Shown: positions 33,756-44,151 of the stretch, piece by piece
How positions within the stretch are numbered: the first letter of the stretch is position 1
Layout of the letters: every line of letters starts with the position of its first letter
Source: Variovorax sp. UMC13
GTDB taxonomy: Bacteria > Pseudomonadota > Gammaproteobacteria > Burkholderiales > Burkholderiaceae_C
Assembly: GCF_014170375.1 (NCBI RefSeq)
Contig: NZ_LZZW01000010.1
Span: forward strand, 1 to 64,000
Reading direction: 5' to 3'
DNA length: 64,000 nucleotides
Program-made: the position numbers and the translations under genes
The notes under the pieces: generated by a model
Databases searched by the model: none
Seen by the model: only the letters and a program-made list of their open reading frames with translations
What the model was told of the DNA's origin: nothing

Positions 33756-34793
33756 ATGCGCATCCCCCATTCACCGCTCGCCATGAGCACCATCGCCCTG
33801 TGCACCTTCGTCGCCGACGCATCCGCGCAATCGAGCGTCACGGTGTTCGGCGTCATGGACCTGGCGCTGCGCCAGACCCATGTGTCAGGCACCTCGAGCA
33901 GCACCACGCTGGCCTCGGGCGGACTGGCCGGCAGCCGCTTCGGCGTGCGAGGCGCGGAAGACCTCGGCGGCGGACTGGCCGCATCGTTCTGGCTCGAAGC
34001 CGATGTCGCGGCCGACACCGGCGCCACCGTCGCATCGGCCTTCTGGAGCCGCCGTTCCACCGTGTCGCTCTCCAGTGCCGACTGGGGCGAGCTGCGCCTG
34101 GGCCGCGACTATGTGCCGATCTTCGCGCGGCAGTATTCCTTTCTCTCGCCCTTCGGCCCCAACGGCGTGGCCTCCAACGGCAACCTCTTCTTCGGGCCGC
34201 CTTCGCTGCTGGGCTCGGGCTCGGGCGGCGGCGTGCGCACCGACAACATGCTCAAGTACGTGCTGCCGCCCGACCTGGGCGGGCTCTACGGCGAAGTCAT
34301 GGCCAGCATGGCCGAGGGCCGCAACGAGAATCGGCACCGCGGCGGCGTGATCGGCTATGCCGCCGGCCCGCTGATGGTGAACGCGGGCTTCGGCCGGACC
34401 GACGACGTGGCGGGACGTGACGCAATCCGGCTCACGACCCTCGGTGCCGCCTACGACGCGGGCTGGGCGAAGTTCATGGCGCTGGCCCAGCGCGGGAGCT
34501 ACGGCGCGCGCCGCCAGACCACGGTGGAGGTCGGTGCGGCCGTGCCCCTGGCCGGCGGGTCGCTGAAGGCCAGCCTCCGCCGCGCCGACCAGAGCGGCGC
34601 GGGCACGGAGGCCAACGATGCGCGCCAGCTCAGCCTGGGCTACGTCTATGCGCTGTCCAAGCGCAGCACGCTGTACGGCAGCTTCTCGCGCATCGACAAC
34701 CAGGGTGCGCAGGCCTTCGGGCTCGGCGGCACGGTGCCGCCCGCGGGGCGTGGCGTGCGGGGCCTCGAGCTCGGCATCAACCACCTGTTCTGA
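33756..34793 (+). CDS. outer-membrane porin (Burkholderiales Gram-negative porin family)
   Basis: 345 aa. An N-terminal signal peptide is followed by a mature start at about residue 25 (AQSSVTVFGVMDLALRQT), the standard opening of trimeric porins in this order. SRFGVRGAEDLGGGLAASFWLE and TVSLSSADWGELRLGRDY are conserved strand/turn motifs, and the C terminus is NHLF with the terminal Phe needed for outer-membrane insertion. A GGAGA ribosome site precedes the ATG. It may supply the outer-membrane route for substrates of the adjoining module. It is convergent with the GntR gene, 12 bases apart. Confidence 0.93.
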   Translation: MRIPHSPLAMSTIALCTFVADASAQSSVTVFGVMDLALRQTHVSGTSSSTTLASGGLAGSRFGVRGAEDLGGGLAASFWLEADVAADTGATVASAFWSRRSTVSLSSADWGELRLGRDYVPIFARQYSFLSPFGPNGVASNGNLFFGPPSLLGSGSGGGVRTDNMLKYVLPPDLGGLYGEVMASMAEGRNENRHRGGVIGYAAGPLMVNAGFGRTDDVAGRDAIRLTTLGAAYDAGWAKFMALAQRGSYGARRQTTVEVGAAVPLAGGSLKASLRRADQSGAGTEANDARQLSLGYVYALSKRSTLYGSFSRIDNQGAQAFGLGGTVPPAGRGVRGLELGINHLF

Positions 34794-34805
34794 GCGCCGC
34801 CCTCT

Positions 34806-35459
34806 TCACCCCGCGCGCTTCGAATCGGGCTGCAGGATGTGCAGCCCGATCAGCCGCGTGAGTTCCGCGGCGTCGCGCGCCGCGATCGCGTCGACCATCT
34901 GGAAATGCTCTTCGGCCGAGCGTTCGATGCGTGCCTGGGTCCACCACTGGACCACCGGCGTGGTCGGGATGTTGCCGCGCACGTCCAGCGCCAGCTTCGC
35001 CAGTTCGCGGTTCGGGCAGAGCTCCGTGAGCCGCACATGGAAGTCGCGGTTGGCCGTGAACTTCTGCGCCGCGTCGCCGTCGCGGATGCAGGCCGCGAAG
35101 CGCGTCGCCAGCGCGCGCAGGTCGGCGATGTCGGCCTCGGTCGCGGCGGCGACGATGCCGGGCGCGGTCGCGCTCTCCAGCACCACGCGCACCTCCACCA
35201 GCTCGCGGTGGCGCGCCTCGTCGATCACCGCCACGTAGAAACCACGGTCGGGAATGCGCTGCACCACCCCCTTGACCGCCAGCTTCTCCAGCGCCCGGCG
35301 CACGTCCGCGCGCGAGCAGCCGTAGCGCTGCTCGAGGTCCACCTGCTTGAGCCAGGTGCCGTTGGTGAGGCGCCCCGCGGCGATGTCCGAGGTGATGGCG
35401 TCGGCGACGGCGTCCGCGCCCCTGGGCGCCTCCTTGATGTCTTGGGTCTGGGTGTTCAT
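34806..35459 (-). CDS. GntR-family (FadR/FCD type) transcriptional regulator
   Basis: 217 aa from the ATG at 35459; a second ATG two codons upstream (35465) is equally possible. The N-terminal winged helix-turn-helix (about residues 10-75) includes KQVDLEQRYGCSRADVRRALEKLAVKGVVQRIPDRGFYV. The C-terminal FCD domain (about 85-205) has metal-site residues in VRVVLESATAPGI, NRDFHVRLTEL and HFQMVDAI. It is divergent from the hydrolase-ABC-deo operon. A sigma-70 promoter and TTTTGGATC repeats in the gap fit a repressor acting on that operon. The ligand is unknown; a nucleoside or sugar acid is a guess. Confidence 0.9.
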   Translation of the reverse strand: MNTQTQDIKEAPRGADAVADAITSDIAAGRLTNGTWLKQVDLEQRYGCSRADVRRALEKLAVKGVVQRIPDRGFYVAVIDEARHRELVEVRVVLESATAPGIVAAATEADIADLRALATRFAACIRDGDAAQKFTANRDFHVRLTELCPNRELAKLALDVRGNIPTTPVVQWWTQARIERSAEEHFQMVDAIAARDAAELTRLIGLHILQPDSKRAG

Positions 35460-35566
35460 GGCCATTCGTGGTGCACGCGCGCGGCGGGCGGCGCGCCAAG
35501 CATAGCGGCGCGGCATGGCACCGTTCCTGCGTCGCGACATGCGTGCCGTACCGGCGACGAAACTGG

Positions 35567-35595
35567 TTGCGAAGCTCGATTCAAGTCCATAGAAT
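35567..35595 (+). promoter_or_regulatory. sigma-70 promoter of the nucleoside operon
   Basis: TTGCGA (35567-35572), an exact 17-base spacer, and TAGAAT (35590-35595). The predicted start point is near 35602, only about nine bases before the first possible start codon of the hydrolase gene. Confidence 0.6.
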
Positions 35596-35608
35596 TCGCC
35601 GAAACCAT

Positions 35609-35629
35609 TTTTGGATCTAATTTTGGATC
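35609..35629. promoter_or_regulatory. direct repeats of TTTTGGATC, candidate GntR operator
   Basis: Two copies of TTTTGGATC at 35609-35617 and 35621-35629, 12 bases apart. The first is part of a near-palindrome TTGGATCTAA. They lie just downstream of the predicted transcription start, where a bound repressor would block RNA polymerase. Each repeat also contains one of the two possible TTG start codons of the hydrolase gene. Confidence 0.5.
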
Positions 35630-36519
35630 ACTCATTCTATCCCCCCGCCCGCCCCGGTGCAGCGCCCGCCGCGCCGCCGGCCTTCGGCTACTACGACCTG
35701 GGCGCCACCACGGTGTATGCCGCCTCGGCCGATCCCCGCTTCCACTACTGCCTCTACGTGCCGCCGGGCTACCAGGCGGGCGCGACGCCGGCCGAGATCC
35801 TGGTGGTGGTCCACGGCAGCCCGCGCACGTTCATGGACTTCCGGGACCAGTTCGCCGACTTCGCCGAGGCGCAGCAGGTGGTGGTGGTCTGCCCGCTGTT
35901 TCCGGTGGGCCTGGGCGACGACGCCAAGGGCGACGACTACAAGTACCTGAGCCAGGGCGGCATCCGCTACGACGAGGTGCTGCTGGGCATCGTCGAGGAC
36001 GTGCGGCGGCGCTACGCGCTGGCCGCGCCGCGCTTCGGCCTGTTCGGTTTCTCGGGCGGCGCGCAGTTCGCCAACCGCTTCCTGCTGCTGCAGCCACAAC
36101 ACCTGTGGGCCGCGTCGCTGGGCGCGCCGGGCTCGGTCACGCTGGTCGACGACAGCCAGGACTGGTGGGTCGGCACGCGCGACATCGCCGCCTGCTTCGG
36201 CCGCCCGCTGGACCGCGCGGCCCTGCGCCAGGTGCCGGTGCAGCTGCTGGTGGGCGCCGAGGACCTGGACGGCCGCGAGATCACGCACCGCGAGGGCGGC
36301 CGCTTCTGGATGCCCGGCGCCAACCAGGCCGGCGCCTCGCGACCCGAGCGGCTGGAGACGCTGCGGCGCTCGCTAGTCGCGGCCGGCCTCGCGGTGACGC
36401 ACGAAGTCATCGCCGGGGCGGGCCACGATGCGGCACCGGCCATCCGGCATGCCAAGCCCTACCTGGCCGAACAGCTCGCGCGGCACCGCGCGGCGACCCT
36501 GGCCATGACGACGCCCTGA
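35611..36519 (+). CDS. alpha/beta hydrolase, first gene of the nucleoside operon
   Basis: 302 aa from a TTG at 35611; a second TTG lies at 35623. No ATG exists before the folded domain, and the frame is closed upstream by the TAG inside the -10 element, so a non-ATG start is required. The core is an alpha/beta hydrolase: oxyanion loop VVVHGSPRTFMDFRDQF, nucleophile in GLFGFSGGAQFANRF (GFSGG), and a C-terminal His in GAGHDAAPAI. No signal peptide is seen. It precedes the ABC binding-protein gene by 41 bases with no intervening promoter that I can see. Its substrate is unknown; an ester or acylated nucleoside is one guess from context. Confidence 0.78.
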   Translation: MDLILDHSFYPPARPGAAPAAPPAFGYYDLGATTVYAASADPRFHYCLYVPPGYQAGATPAEILVVVHGSPRTFMDFRDQFADFAEAQQVVVVCPLFPVGLGDDAKGDDYKYLSQGGIRYDEVLLGIVEDVRRRYALAAPRFGLFGFSGGAQFANRFLLLQPQHLWAASLGAPGSVTLVDDSQDWWVGTRDIAACFGRPLDRAALRQVPVQLLVGAEDLDGREITHREGGRFWMPGANQAGASRPERLETLRRSLVAAGLAVTHEVIAGAGHDAAPAIRHAKPYLAEQLARHRAATLAMTTP

Positions 36520-36560
36520 GGCCCTGAGGCCATGCCCCCCAACCCTGGACCGGACCGACG

Positions 36561-38111
36561 ATGAAACCCCTGCTCTTCACCACTGCGTTGCTGCTCGCAT
36601 TGCCGGCCGTCGGCACGGCCGTCGCCGCCACCCGCATCACCGTCGCGCTGCCGGCGGACATCCGCAGCACCAACCCCGGCGTCAACCGCGACGACAACAC
36701 CGACGGCGTGATCGCCAACGTCGTCGAGGGCCTGGTCGGCTACGGCGAGGGCGGCGACGTCAAGCCGCTGCTGGCGCGCTCGGTCACGGTCTCGCCCGAC
36801 GGCCTGAGCTACACCTTCAAGCTGCGCACCGACGTGCGCTTCCACAACGGCGAGAAGCTCACGTCGGCCGATGCGCTGTGGAGCTGGCAGCGCTACATGG
36901 ACCCGAAGACCGAGTGGCGCTGCCTGGCCGAATTCGACGGCCGCAACGACCTCAAGGTGACATCGGCCGAGGCGCCCGACGCGCAGACCTTCGTGCTGCG
37001 CATCAACCGCCGCAGCGCGCTGCTGCTCGACACGCTGGCGCGCACCGACTGCGGCATGACGGCCATCCTGCAGAAGGCCTCGGTCAAGCCCGACGGCAGC
37101 TGGGACCGCCCGATCGGCACCGGCCCCTACCAACTCACCGACTGGAAGCGCGGCCGCGGCGTGACGCTCACGCGCTTCGAGGGCTACCAATCGCCCGAAG
37201 GAACCAAGGCCGACGGCTACGTGGGCCTCAAGACGCCCAGCGTCGACCAGGTCGAGCTCCAGGTGATCCCCGACGCGGCCACGGTCAAGCTGGCGGTGGC
37301 CGCGCGCTCGATCGACATCGCGCAGCTGCTGTCCTCCGACGTGGCCGAGACCCGCGGCAACCCGCAGCTGGTGACCATGCCCGAGCCCGACTCGTCCAAG
37401 CACGTGCTGCTGTTCCAGACCCGCGACCCGCTGATGTCGGACCCGAAGTTCCGCCGCGCGGTGGCCGCCGCGCTCGACTACAAGCAGCTGGTCGACGTCG
37501 CCAGCGACGGGCTGTCCAAGCCCAACAACTCGGCGGTGTTCGAGCGCTCGGTCTACATGGACGCGGTGCAGCGCAAGGGCTTCAAGACCGACCTCGCGCT
37601 GGCCAAGTCCCTGCTCAAGGAGAGCAGCTACAAGGGCCAGACGATCAAGCTGGTGGCCAACAAGCGCGCGCCGATGCCCAGCTTCCAGGTGGCGCTCGTG
37701 ACCCAGGCCATGCTGCAGGCCGTGGGCATCAAGGTCGAGATCGAGGTGCTCGAATGGGCTACCCAGCTCGACCGCTACAACGCGGGCAACTACCAGATGA
37801 TGTCCTTCTCCTACTCGGGCCGGCTGGACCCGGCGCTGAGCTACGAGCAGTTCGTGGGCGACAAGACGCGCCAGCCGCGCAAGGTCTGGGACAACCCCGA
37901 GGCGCTGGCGATGATCGAGGGCGCCAAGGTGGTGAGCGACCCGGCCGAGCGGCGCAAGATCTTCGACCGGCTGCACGAGCTCTCGCTGGTCGACGTGCCG
38001 CTGATCACGCTCTACAACGGCCTGACGGTCTGGGTCCGCGCCAAGCGCGTGAGCGGCTTCAGCCCGTGGGAAGGCAAGCCGCGGCTCTGGACCGCGCGCG
38101 TGGGAGCCTGA
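36561..38111 (+). CDS. ABC transporter substrate-binding protein, peptide (SBP_bac_5) family
   Basis: 516 aa periplasmic protein. The signal peptide MKPLLFTTALLLALPAVGTAVAA is cleaved at about residue 23. Family landmarks are LARSVTVSPDGLSYTFKLRTDVRFHNGEKLTSADA (about 73-107), GTGPYQLTDWKRG, and RRAVAAALDYKQLVD. Family members bind peptides, nickel, sugars or other solutes. The operon continues with two permeases, a dual ATPase and four deoxynucleoside/pyrimidine catabolic genes, so a nucleoside or related compound is the likely cargo. That is an inference from context, not from the binding site. Confidence 0.92.
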   Translation: MKPLLFTTALLLALPAVGTAVAATRITVALPADIRSTNPGVNRDDNTDGVIANVVEGLVGYGEGGDVKPLLARSVTVSPDGLSYTFKLRTDVRFHNGEKLTSADALWSWQRYMDPKTEWRCLAEFDGRNDLKVTSAEAPDAQTFVLRINRRSALLLDTLARTDCGMTAILQKASVKPDGSWDRPIGTGPYQLTDWKRGRGVTLTRFEGYQSPEGTKADGYVGLKTPSVDQVELQVIPDAATVKLAVAARSIDIAQLLSSDVAETRGNPQLVTMPEPDSSKHVLLFQTRDPLMSDPKFRRAVAAALDYKQLVDVASDGLSKPNNSAVFERSVYMDAVQRKGFKTDLALAKSLLKESSYKGQTIKLVANKRAPMPSFQVALVTQAMLQAVGIKVEIEVLEWATQLDRYNAGNYQMMSFSYSGRLDPALSYEQFVGDKTRQPRKVWDNPEALAMIEGAKVVSDPAERRKIFDRLHELSLVDVPLITLYNGLTVWVRAKRVSGFSPWEGKPRLWTARVGA

Positions 38112-38142
38112 GCATGCGGCCCCGTACCGAGGACCCCTCGCG

Positions 38143-39087
38143 ATGATGCGTTTCGTCTCCCGCCGGCTCGCCACCGCGCTGCCCACGCTGTTCATCAGCG
38201 CGGTCGCAGTGTTCTTCCTGATCCGCCTGATCCCGGGCGACCCGGCCGCGCTGATGCTCGGCGACCAGGCCGACGCCGCCAGCCTGGCCGACCTGCGCCA
38301 TCGCCTGGGCCTGGACCTGGGCCTGGCCGCGCAGTTCGGGCGCTGGCTGCTGCAGGTGCTGCAGGGCGACCTGGGCGCCTCCATCCGCACCGGCGAGCCG
38401 GTGCTGCCGCTGGTGCTCGAGCACTTCGTGGTGAGCGCGCGCATCGTGTTCATCGCGGTCGCGCTGGCGGCCGCGATCGCCGTGCCCGCGGGCATGCTCG
38501 CGGCCTGGCGCCAGAACGGCAAGCTCGACATCGGGCTGGTCGGCACCGCGACCGTGCTGCTGTCCATCCCCAGCTTCTGGCTCGGGCTGATGCTGCTCTA
38601 CGTCTTCGGCCTCAAGCTGGGCTGGCTGCCGGTGGTGGGCTACGTGGCCTTCGCCGAGGACCCGGTGGCCGCGGCGGTCTACATCGTACTGCCCATCGCC
38701 ACGCTGGTGCTGCACGAGACCGGCATCCTGATCCGCATGGCGCGCGCCAGCACGCTCGAGGTGCTGCGCCTCGACTACATCACGCATGCCCGCGCCAAGG
38801 GCCTGTCCGAATCGGTGGTGCTCTGGCGCCACGCCTTCCGCAACGCCTTCGGCCCGACCTGGACCCTGATCGGCCTGGTGCTGGGCAACCTGCTCGGCGG
38901 CATCGCGGTGGTGGAAACCGTCTTCACCATCCCCGGCCTGGGCCGCCTGCTCGTCGACTCGATCTTCGGGCGCGACTACCCCGTGATCCAGGGCTGCCTC
39001 CTGTTCGTTGCCTTCGTCTACATCATGATCAATCTCGTGGTCGACCTCTGCTATCCCTTCTTCGACCCGCGGGTGGGCGAGGAATGA
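38143..39087 (+). CDS. ABC transporter permease (DppB family)
   Basis: 314 aa inner-membrane permease with about six transmembrane helices. The N-terminal RRLATALPTLFISAVAVFFLIRLIPGDPA and the EAA loop region TLEVLRLDYITHARAKGLSESVVLWRHAFRNAF are standard for DppB/OppB proteins. GNLLGGIAVVETVFTIPGLGRLL is also characteristic. Its stop overlaps the ATG of the next permease (ATGA). It works with the DppC-type partner as the membrane channel of the importer encoded by 36561-41528. Confidence 0.95.
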   Translation: MMRFVSRRLATALPTLFISAVAVFFLIRLIPGDPAALMLGDQADAASLADLRHRLGLDLGLAAQFGRWLLQVLQGDLGASIRTGEPVLPLVLEHFVVSARIVFIAVALAAAIAVPAGMLAAWRQNGKLDIGLVGTATVLLSIPSFWLGLMLLYVFGLKLGWLPVVGYVAFAEDPVAAAVYIVLPIATLVLHETGILIRMARASTLEVLRLDYITHARAKGLSESVVLWRHAFRNAFGPTWTLIGLVLGNLLGGIAVVETVFTIPGLGRLLVDSIFGRDYPVIQGCLLFVAFVYIMINLVVDLCYPFFDPRVGEE

Positions 39088-39899
39088 AAGCCGTCCCCCT
39101 CAACGCCGCGATCGGCGCCACGCTCGTGGGCCTGCTGGTCGCCACCGCCGTGACCGGGCTCTTCTGGACCCCCTTCGATCCGCTGGCCATCGGCTACAGC
39201 GGCCGCCTTGCGGCGCCCAGCGCCGCCCACTGGCTGGGCACCGACGAGTTCGGGCGCGACGTGCTGAGCCGGCTGATGGCGGCCGCGGCCACCAGCACCC
39301 GCATCAGCCTGCTCACCGTGACGCTGGCCGTGTGCCTGGGCACGGTGGCGGGCGTGCTCGCCGGCTACCTGCGCGGCTGGACCGACCGCGTGCTGATGGC
39401 CTTCAACGATGCGCTGCTGGCCTTCCCCGGCATCCTGCTCGCGCTCGGCCTGCTGGCCGTGTTCGGCGCCAGCGAGTACGGCATCGTGGTCGCGCTGGGC
39501 ATCGCCTACGCGCCTTCGGTGGCGCGCATCGTGCGCGGCGCGGTGCTGTCGCTGCGCGAGCGCGACTACGTGGCCGCCTCGCGCGTGATGGGCAACTCGG
39601 AGCTCTACACCGTGGCGCGCCACATCCTGCCGAACTGCATCGCGCCGCTGATCGTGCTCGCGACCTCGATGTTCGGCTGGGCGCTGCTGGCCGAGAGCGC
39701 GCTGAGCTTCCTCGGCCTGGGTGTGCCGCCGCCGGCGCCGACCTGGGGCAACATGCTGGCCGCGAGCCGGCCCTTCATCGCCAACGCCGCCTGGCTCGCC
39801 GTGCTGCCGGGCCTGTGCATCTCGCTCACCCTGCTGGGCATCAATCTGCTGGGAGACGCCGTGCGCGACCGACTCGATCCCCACATGCGGGGCGCCTGA
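39084..39899 (+). CDS. ABC transporter permease (DppC family)
   Basis: 271 aa inner-membrane permease. HWLGTDEFGRDVLSRLM is the diagnostic DppC/OppC motif, and the EAA loop is in SLRERDYVAASRVMGNSELYTVARHILPN. ESALSFLGLGVPPPAPTWGNML closes the domain as usual. The ATG overlaps the DppB-type stop, and the ATPase gene starts three bases after its own stop. Length and motifs are normal. Confidence 0.95.
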   Translation: MKAVPLNAAIGATLVGLLVATAVTGLFWTPFDPLAIGYSGRLAAPSAAHWLGTDEFGRDVLSRLMAAAATSTRISLLTVTLAVCLGTVAGVLAGYLRGWTDRVLMAFNDALLAFPGILLALGLLAVFGASEYGIVVALGIAYAPSVARIVRGAVLSLRERDYVAASRVMGNSELYTVARHILPNCIAPLIVLATSMFGWALLAESALSFLGLGVPPPAPTWGNMLAASRPFIANAAWLAVLPGLCISLTLLGINLLGDAVRDRLDPHMRGA

Positions 39900-39902
39900 G
39901 CC

Positions 39903-41528
<1,626 letters not shown>

Positions 41529-41555
41529 CCCCGATCCGCCCTTCCGCCCACGCCC

Positions 41556-41993
41556 ATGTCCGACATCCCTTCCTTCCTGACCGGCGACCTGCAGGCGCAA
41601 CTGCAGGCCGCGGCCCGCGACGCCCAGGCCCGTGCCTACGCGCCCTATTCACGCTTCCAGGTCGGCGCCGCCGTGCTCGACGAGCAGGGCCGCATCCATG
41701 CGGGCTGCAACGTCGAGAACGCGGCCTATCCCGAAGGCACCTGTGCCGAAGCCGGCGCGATCGCCGCGATGGTGCTGGCCGGTGGCACGCGCGTGCGGGC
41801 CGTGCTGGTGCTGGGCGAGGGCGCAGCGCCGGTCACGCCCTGCGGCGGCTGCCGCCAGAAGCTGCGCGAGTTCGCCGACGCCGCGACGCCGGTGCTGGTG
41901 GCCGACCGCCAGCGCCTGCGCGCGCACTTCACCCTGTCCGAACTGCTGCCCGCCAGCTTCGGCCCCGACCACCTGGCGCGGCCCGACGCCTGA
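41556..41993 (+). CDS. cdd: cytidine deaminase
   Basis: 145 aa, the small tetrameric form. It deaminates cytidine and deoxycytidine to uridine and deoxyuridine. Zinc-site and catalytic residues are visible: Cys and Glu in EGTCAEAGAIAAM, and the two Cys in TPCGGCRQKLREF. YAPYSRFQVGAAVLD and NVENAAYPEGTC are family hallmarks. It lies 27 bases after the ATPase gene and 31 before deoC, in one operon. With deoA, deoC and deoB it gives a route from imported pyrimidine nucleosides to acetaldehyde and glyceraldehyde 3-phosphate. Confidence 0.96.
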   Translation: MSDIPSFLTGDLQAQLQAAARDAQARAYAPYSRFQVGAAVLDEQGRIHAGCNVENAAYPEGTCAEAGAIAAMVLAGGTRVRAVLVLGEGAAPVTPCGGCRQKLREFADAATPVLVADRQRLRAHFTLSELLPASFGPDHLARPDA

Positions 41994-42024
41994 ACGCGCG
42001 CCCTCTTCCCAACTCAAGGATTCC

Positions 42025-42801
42025 ATGACCCCGCCACTCGACCCGGGCACCGCCGCGCGCATCGCGCTGGCCTGCCTCGACCTCACCAGCCTCAACGACG
42101 CCGACACCGAGGCCGACATCGAACGCCTCTGCACTCGCGCGCAGGGGCCGCACGGCCACGTGGCCGCGGTCTGCGTCTGGCCGCGCTTCGTGGCACAGGC
42201 GCGGCGCCTGCTGCCCGAGACCATCGCCGTGGCGGCGGTGGCCAACTTCCCGGCCGGCGGCACCGACACCGCGCGCGCGGTCGAGGACACGCGGGCCATC
42301 GTCGCGGCCGGCGGCAACGAGGTCGACGTCGTGCTGCCCTACGCCGCGCTGCGCGCGGGCGACGAGACCGCCGTGCGCGCGCTGCTGGACGCGGTGCGCG
42401 CGGCCGCGCCCTCGCTCACGCTGAAGGTGATCCTCGAGACCGGGGCGCTGGTCGACGAGGCGCTGATCGCCCGCGCCTCGGTGCTGTCGATCGCGGCCGG
42501 CGCCGACTTCCTCAAGACCAGCACCGGCAAGACGCCGGTGAGCGCCACGCCGGCGGCCGCCCAGGCGATGCTGGCCTGCATCGCCTCGACGCCCGCGGCG
42601 CGCGCGGTCGGCTTCAAGGCCTCGGGCGGCGTGCGCACCGTGGCCGACGCCGCGAGCTACATCGCGCTGCAGTCGCAGCTGCTGGGCCCCGAGAGCCTGG
42701 TGCCGCGGCGCTTCCGGATCGGCGCCAGCAGCCTGCTCGACGACATCGAGGCCGTGCTGGACGGCCGCGGCAGCGCGGCGATGCCGAAGGGCGGCTACTG
42801 A
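42025..42801 (+). CDS. deoC: deoxyribose-phosphate aldolase
   Basis: 258 aa class I aldolase splitting 2-deoxyribose 5-phosphate into acetaldehyde and glyceraldehyde 3-phosphate. The Schiff-base Lys is in DFLKTSTGKTP and the second catalytic Lys in VGFKASGGVRT; NEVDVVLPYAALRAGD is the usual DeoC stretch. An AAGGA ribosome site lies six bases before the ATG at 42025. The stop overlaps the deoA ATG by one base (TGATG). Normal length, no abnormality. Confidence 0.96.
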   Translation: MTPPLDPGTAARIALACLDLTSLNDADTEADIERLCTRAQGPHGHVAAVCVWPRFVAQARRLLPETIAVAAVANFPAGGTDTARAVEDTRAIVAAGGNEVDVVLPYAALRAGDETAVRALLDAVRAAAPSLTLKVILETGALVDEALIARASVLSIAAGADFLKTSTGKTPVSATPAAAQAMLACIASTPAARAVGFKASGGVRTVADAASYIALQSQLLGPESLVPRRFRIGASSLLDDIEAVLDGRGSAAMPKGGY

Positions 42802-44147
42802 TGGGTGCGCAGGCCACCCCGCCACCCGCGCTGGCGCAGGAGATCATCCGCGGCAAGCGCGACGGCCAGGCGCTGGCGCAGGCCGAGATCGAGGCCTTCG
42901 TCCAGGGCCTGGTCGATGCCTCGTGGAGCGAATCGCAGGCCGCGGCGCTGGCGATGGCGATCTACCTCAACGGCATGACGCCGGCCGAGACCATCGCGCT
43001 GACGCACGCGATGGCGCGTTCGGGCGAGATGCTGAGCTGGGCCGACGCGCAGCTGCCCGGGCCGATCCTCGACAAGCATTCCACCGGCGGCGTGGGCGAC
43101 AAGGTCAGCCTGCCGCTGGCGCCGATCGTCGCGGCCTGCGGCGGCTACGTGCCGATGATCTCGGGGCGCGGCCTGGGCCACACGGGCGGCACGCTGGACA
43201 AGCTCGACAGCATCCCGGGCTACCGCAGCACGCCGCCGGTCGAGCAGCTGCGCGCGGCCCTGCAATCGGCCGGCTGCGCGATCGTCGGCCAGACGGCCAG
43301 GCTGGCGCCGGCCGATCGCACGCTCTACGCGATCCGCGACGTGACCGCGACGGTCGAGTCGCTGCCGCTGATCACCGCCAGCATCCTCTCGAAGAAGCTG
43401 GCGGCCGGCCTGCACGGGCTGGTGATGGACGTGAAGACCGGCAACGGCGCCTTCGCCGCCGAACGCGCGCAGGCCCAGGCACTCGCGCAGTCGCTGGTCG
43501 GCGTGGCGCAGGGCGCGGGCCTGCCGACGCGGGCCTGGATCACCGACATGAACCAGGTGCTGGGCCACAGCTGCGGCAACGCGCTGGAAGTGCACGAGGC
43601 CGTGGCCCTGCTGCGCGGCGAGCCCTGCGAGCCGCGCCTGCTGGAGATCACGCGCATGCTGGGCGCGGAGATGCTGCTGCTCGGCCGGCTCGCGTCAAGC
43701 ACCGACGAGGCGCTCGCGCGCATCGACGCCGCGCTGGCCAGCGGCCAGGCGCTGGAGCGCTTCGCGCGCATGGTGAGCGCGCTCGGCGGCCCGGCCGACT
43801 TCGTCGATCGGCCTGCGCATTACCTGCCTGCCGCGCCCGAGCAGGCGGTGGTGCGGGCCGCGCACGATGGCTGGGTGGCGCGCATGCACACGCGCGAGAT
43901 CGGCCTGCGGGTGATCGACCTCGGCGGCGGCCGGCGCCAGTCTTTGGACCGCGTCGATCCGCGCGTCGGCTTCTCCGAGATCGCGCCGATCGGCCGCCAG
44001 GTCGCGCGCGGCGAAGTGCTGGCGCGCGTGCACGCGGCCACGCCCGACGCGGCCCAGGCGGCCGCGGCCGCGCTCGCCCGGCTGATCGAGGTCGACGAGG
44101 CGCCGGTGGCACCGCGGCCCGTGATGCTCCAGCGTTCGGCGGACTGA
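42801..44147 (+). CDS. deoA: thymidine phosphorylase
   Basis: 448 aa enzyme converting thymidine (and deoxyuridine) plus phosphate to the base and 2-deoxyribose 1-phosphate. The phosphate-binding signature DKHSTGGVGDKVSLPLAP is at about residues 85-102, and SGRGLGHTGGTLDKLDSIPG follows. MDVKTGNGAFA is also typical. The start overlaps the deoC stop. It is the step that feeds DeoB and DeoC in this operon. A pyrimidine-nucleoside phosphorylase specificity is possible, but the length and motifs fit DeoA best. Confidence 0.95.
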   Translation: MGAQATPPPALAQEIIRGKRDGQALAQAEIEAFVQGLVDASWSESQAAALAMAIYLNGMTPAETIALTHAMARSGEMLSWADAQLPGPILDKHSTGGVGDKVSLPLAPIVAACGGYVPMISGRGLGHTGGTLDKLDSIPGYRSTPPVEQLRAALQSAGCAIVGQTARLAPADRTLYAIRDVTATVESLPLITASILSKKLAAGLHGLVMDVKTGNGAFAAERAQAQALAQSLVGVAQGAGLPTRAWITDMNQVLGHSCGNALEVHEAVALLRGEPCEPRLLEITRMLGAEMLLLGRLASSTDEALARIDAALASGQALERFARMVSALGGPADFVDRPAHYLPAAPEQAVVRAAHDGWVARMHTREIGLRVIDLGGGRRQSLDRVDPRVGFSEIAPIGRQVARGEVLARVHAATPDAAQAAAAALARLIEVDEAPVAPRPVMLQRSAD

Positions 44148-44151
44148 GGCC

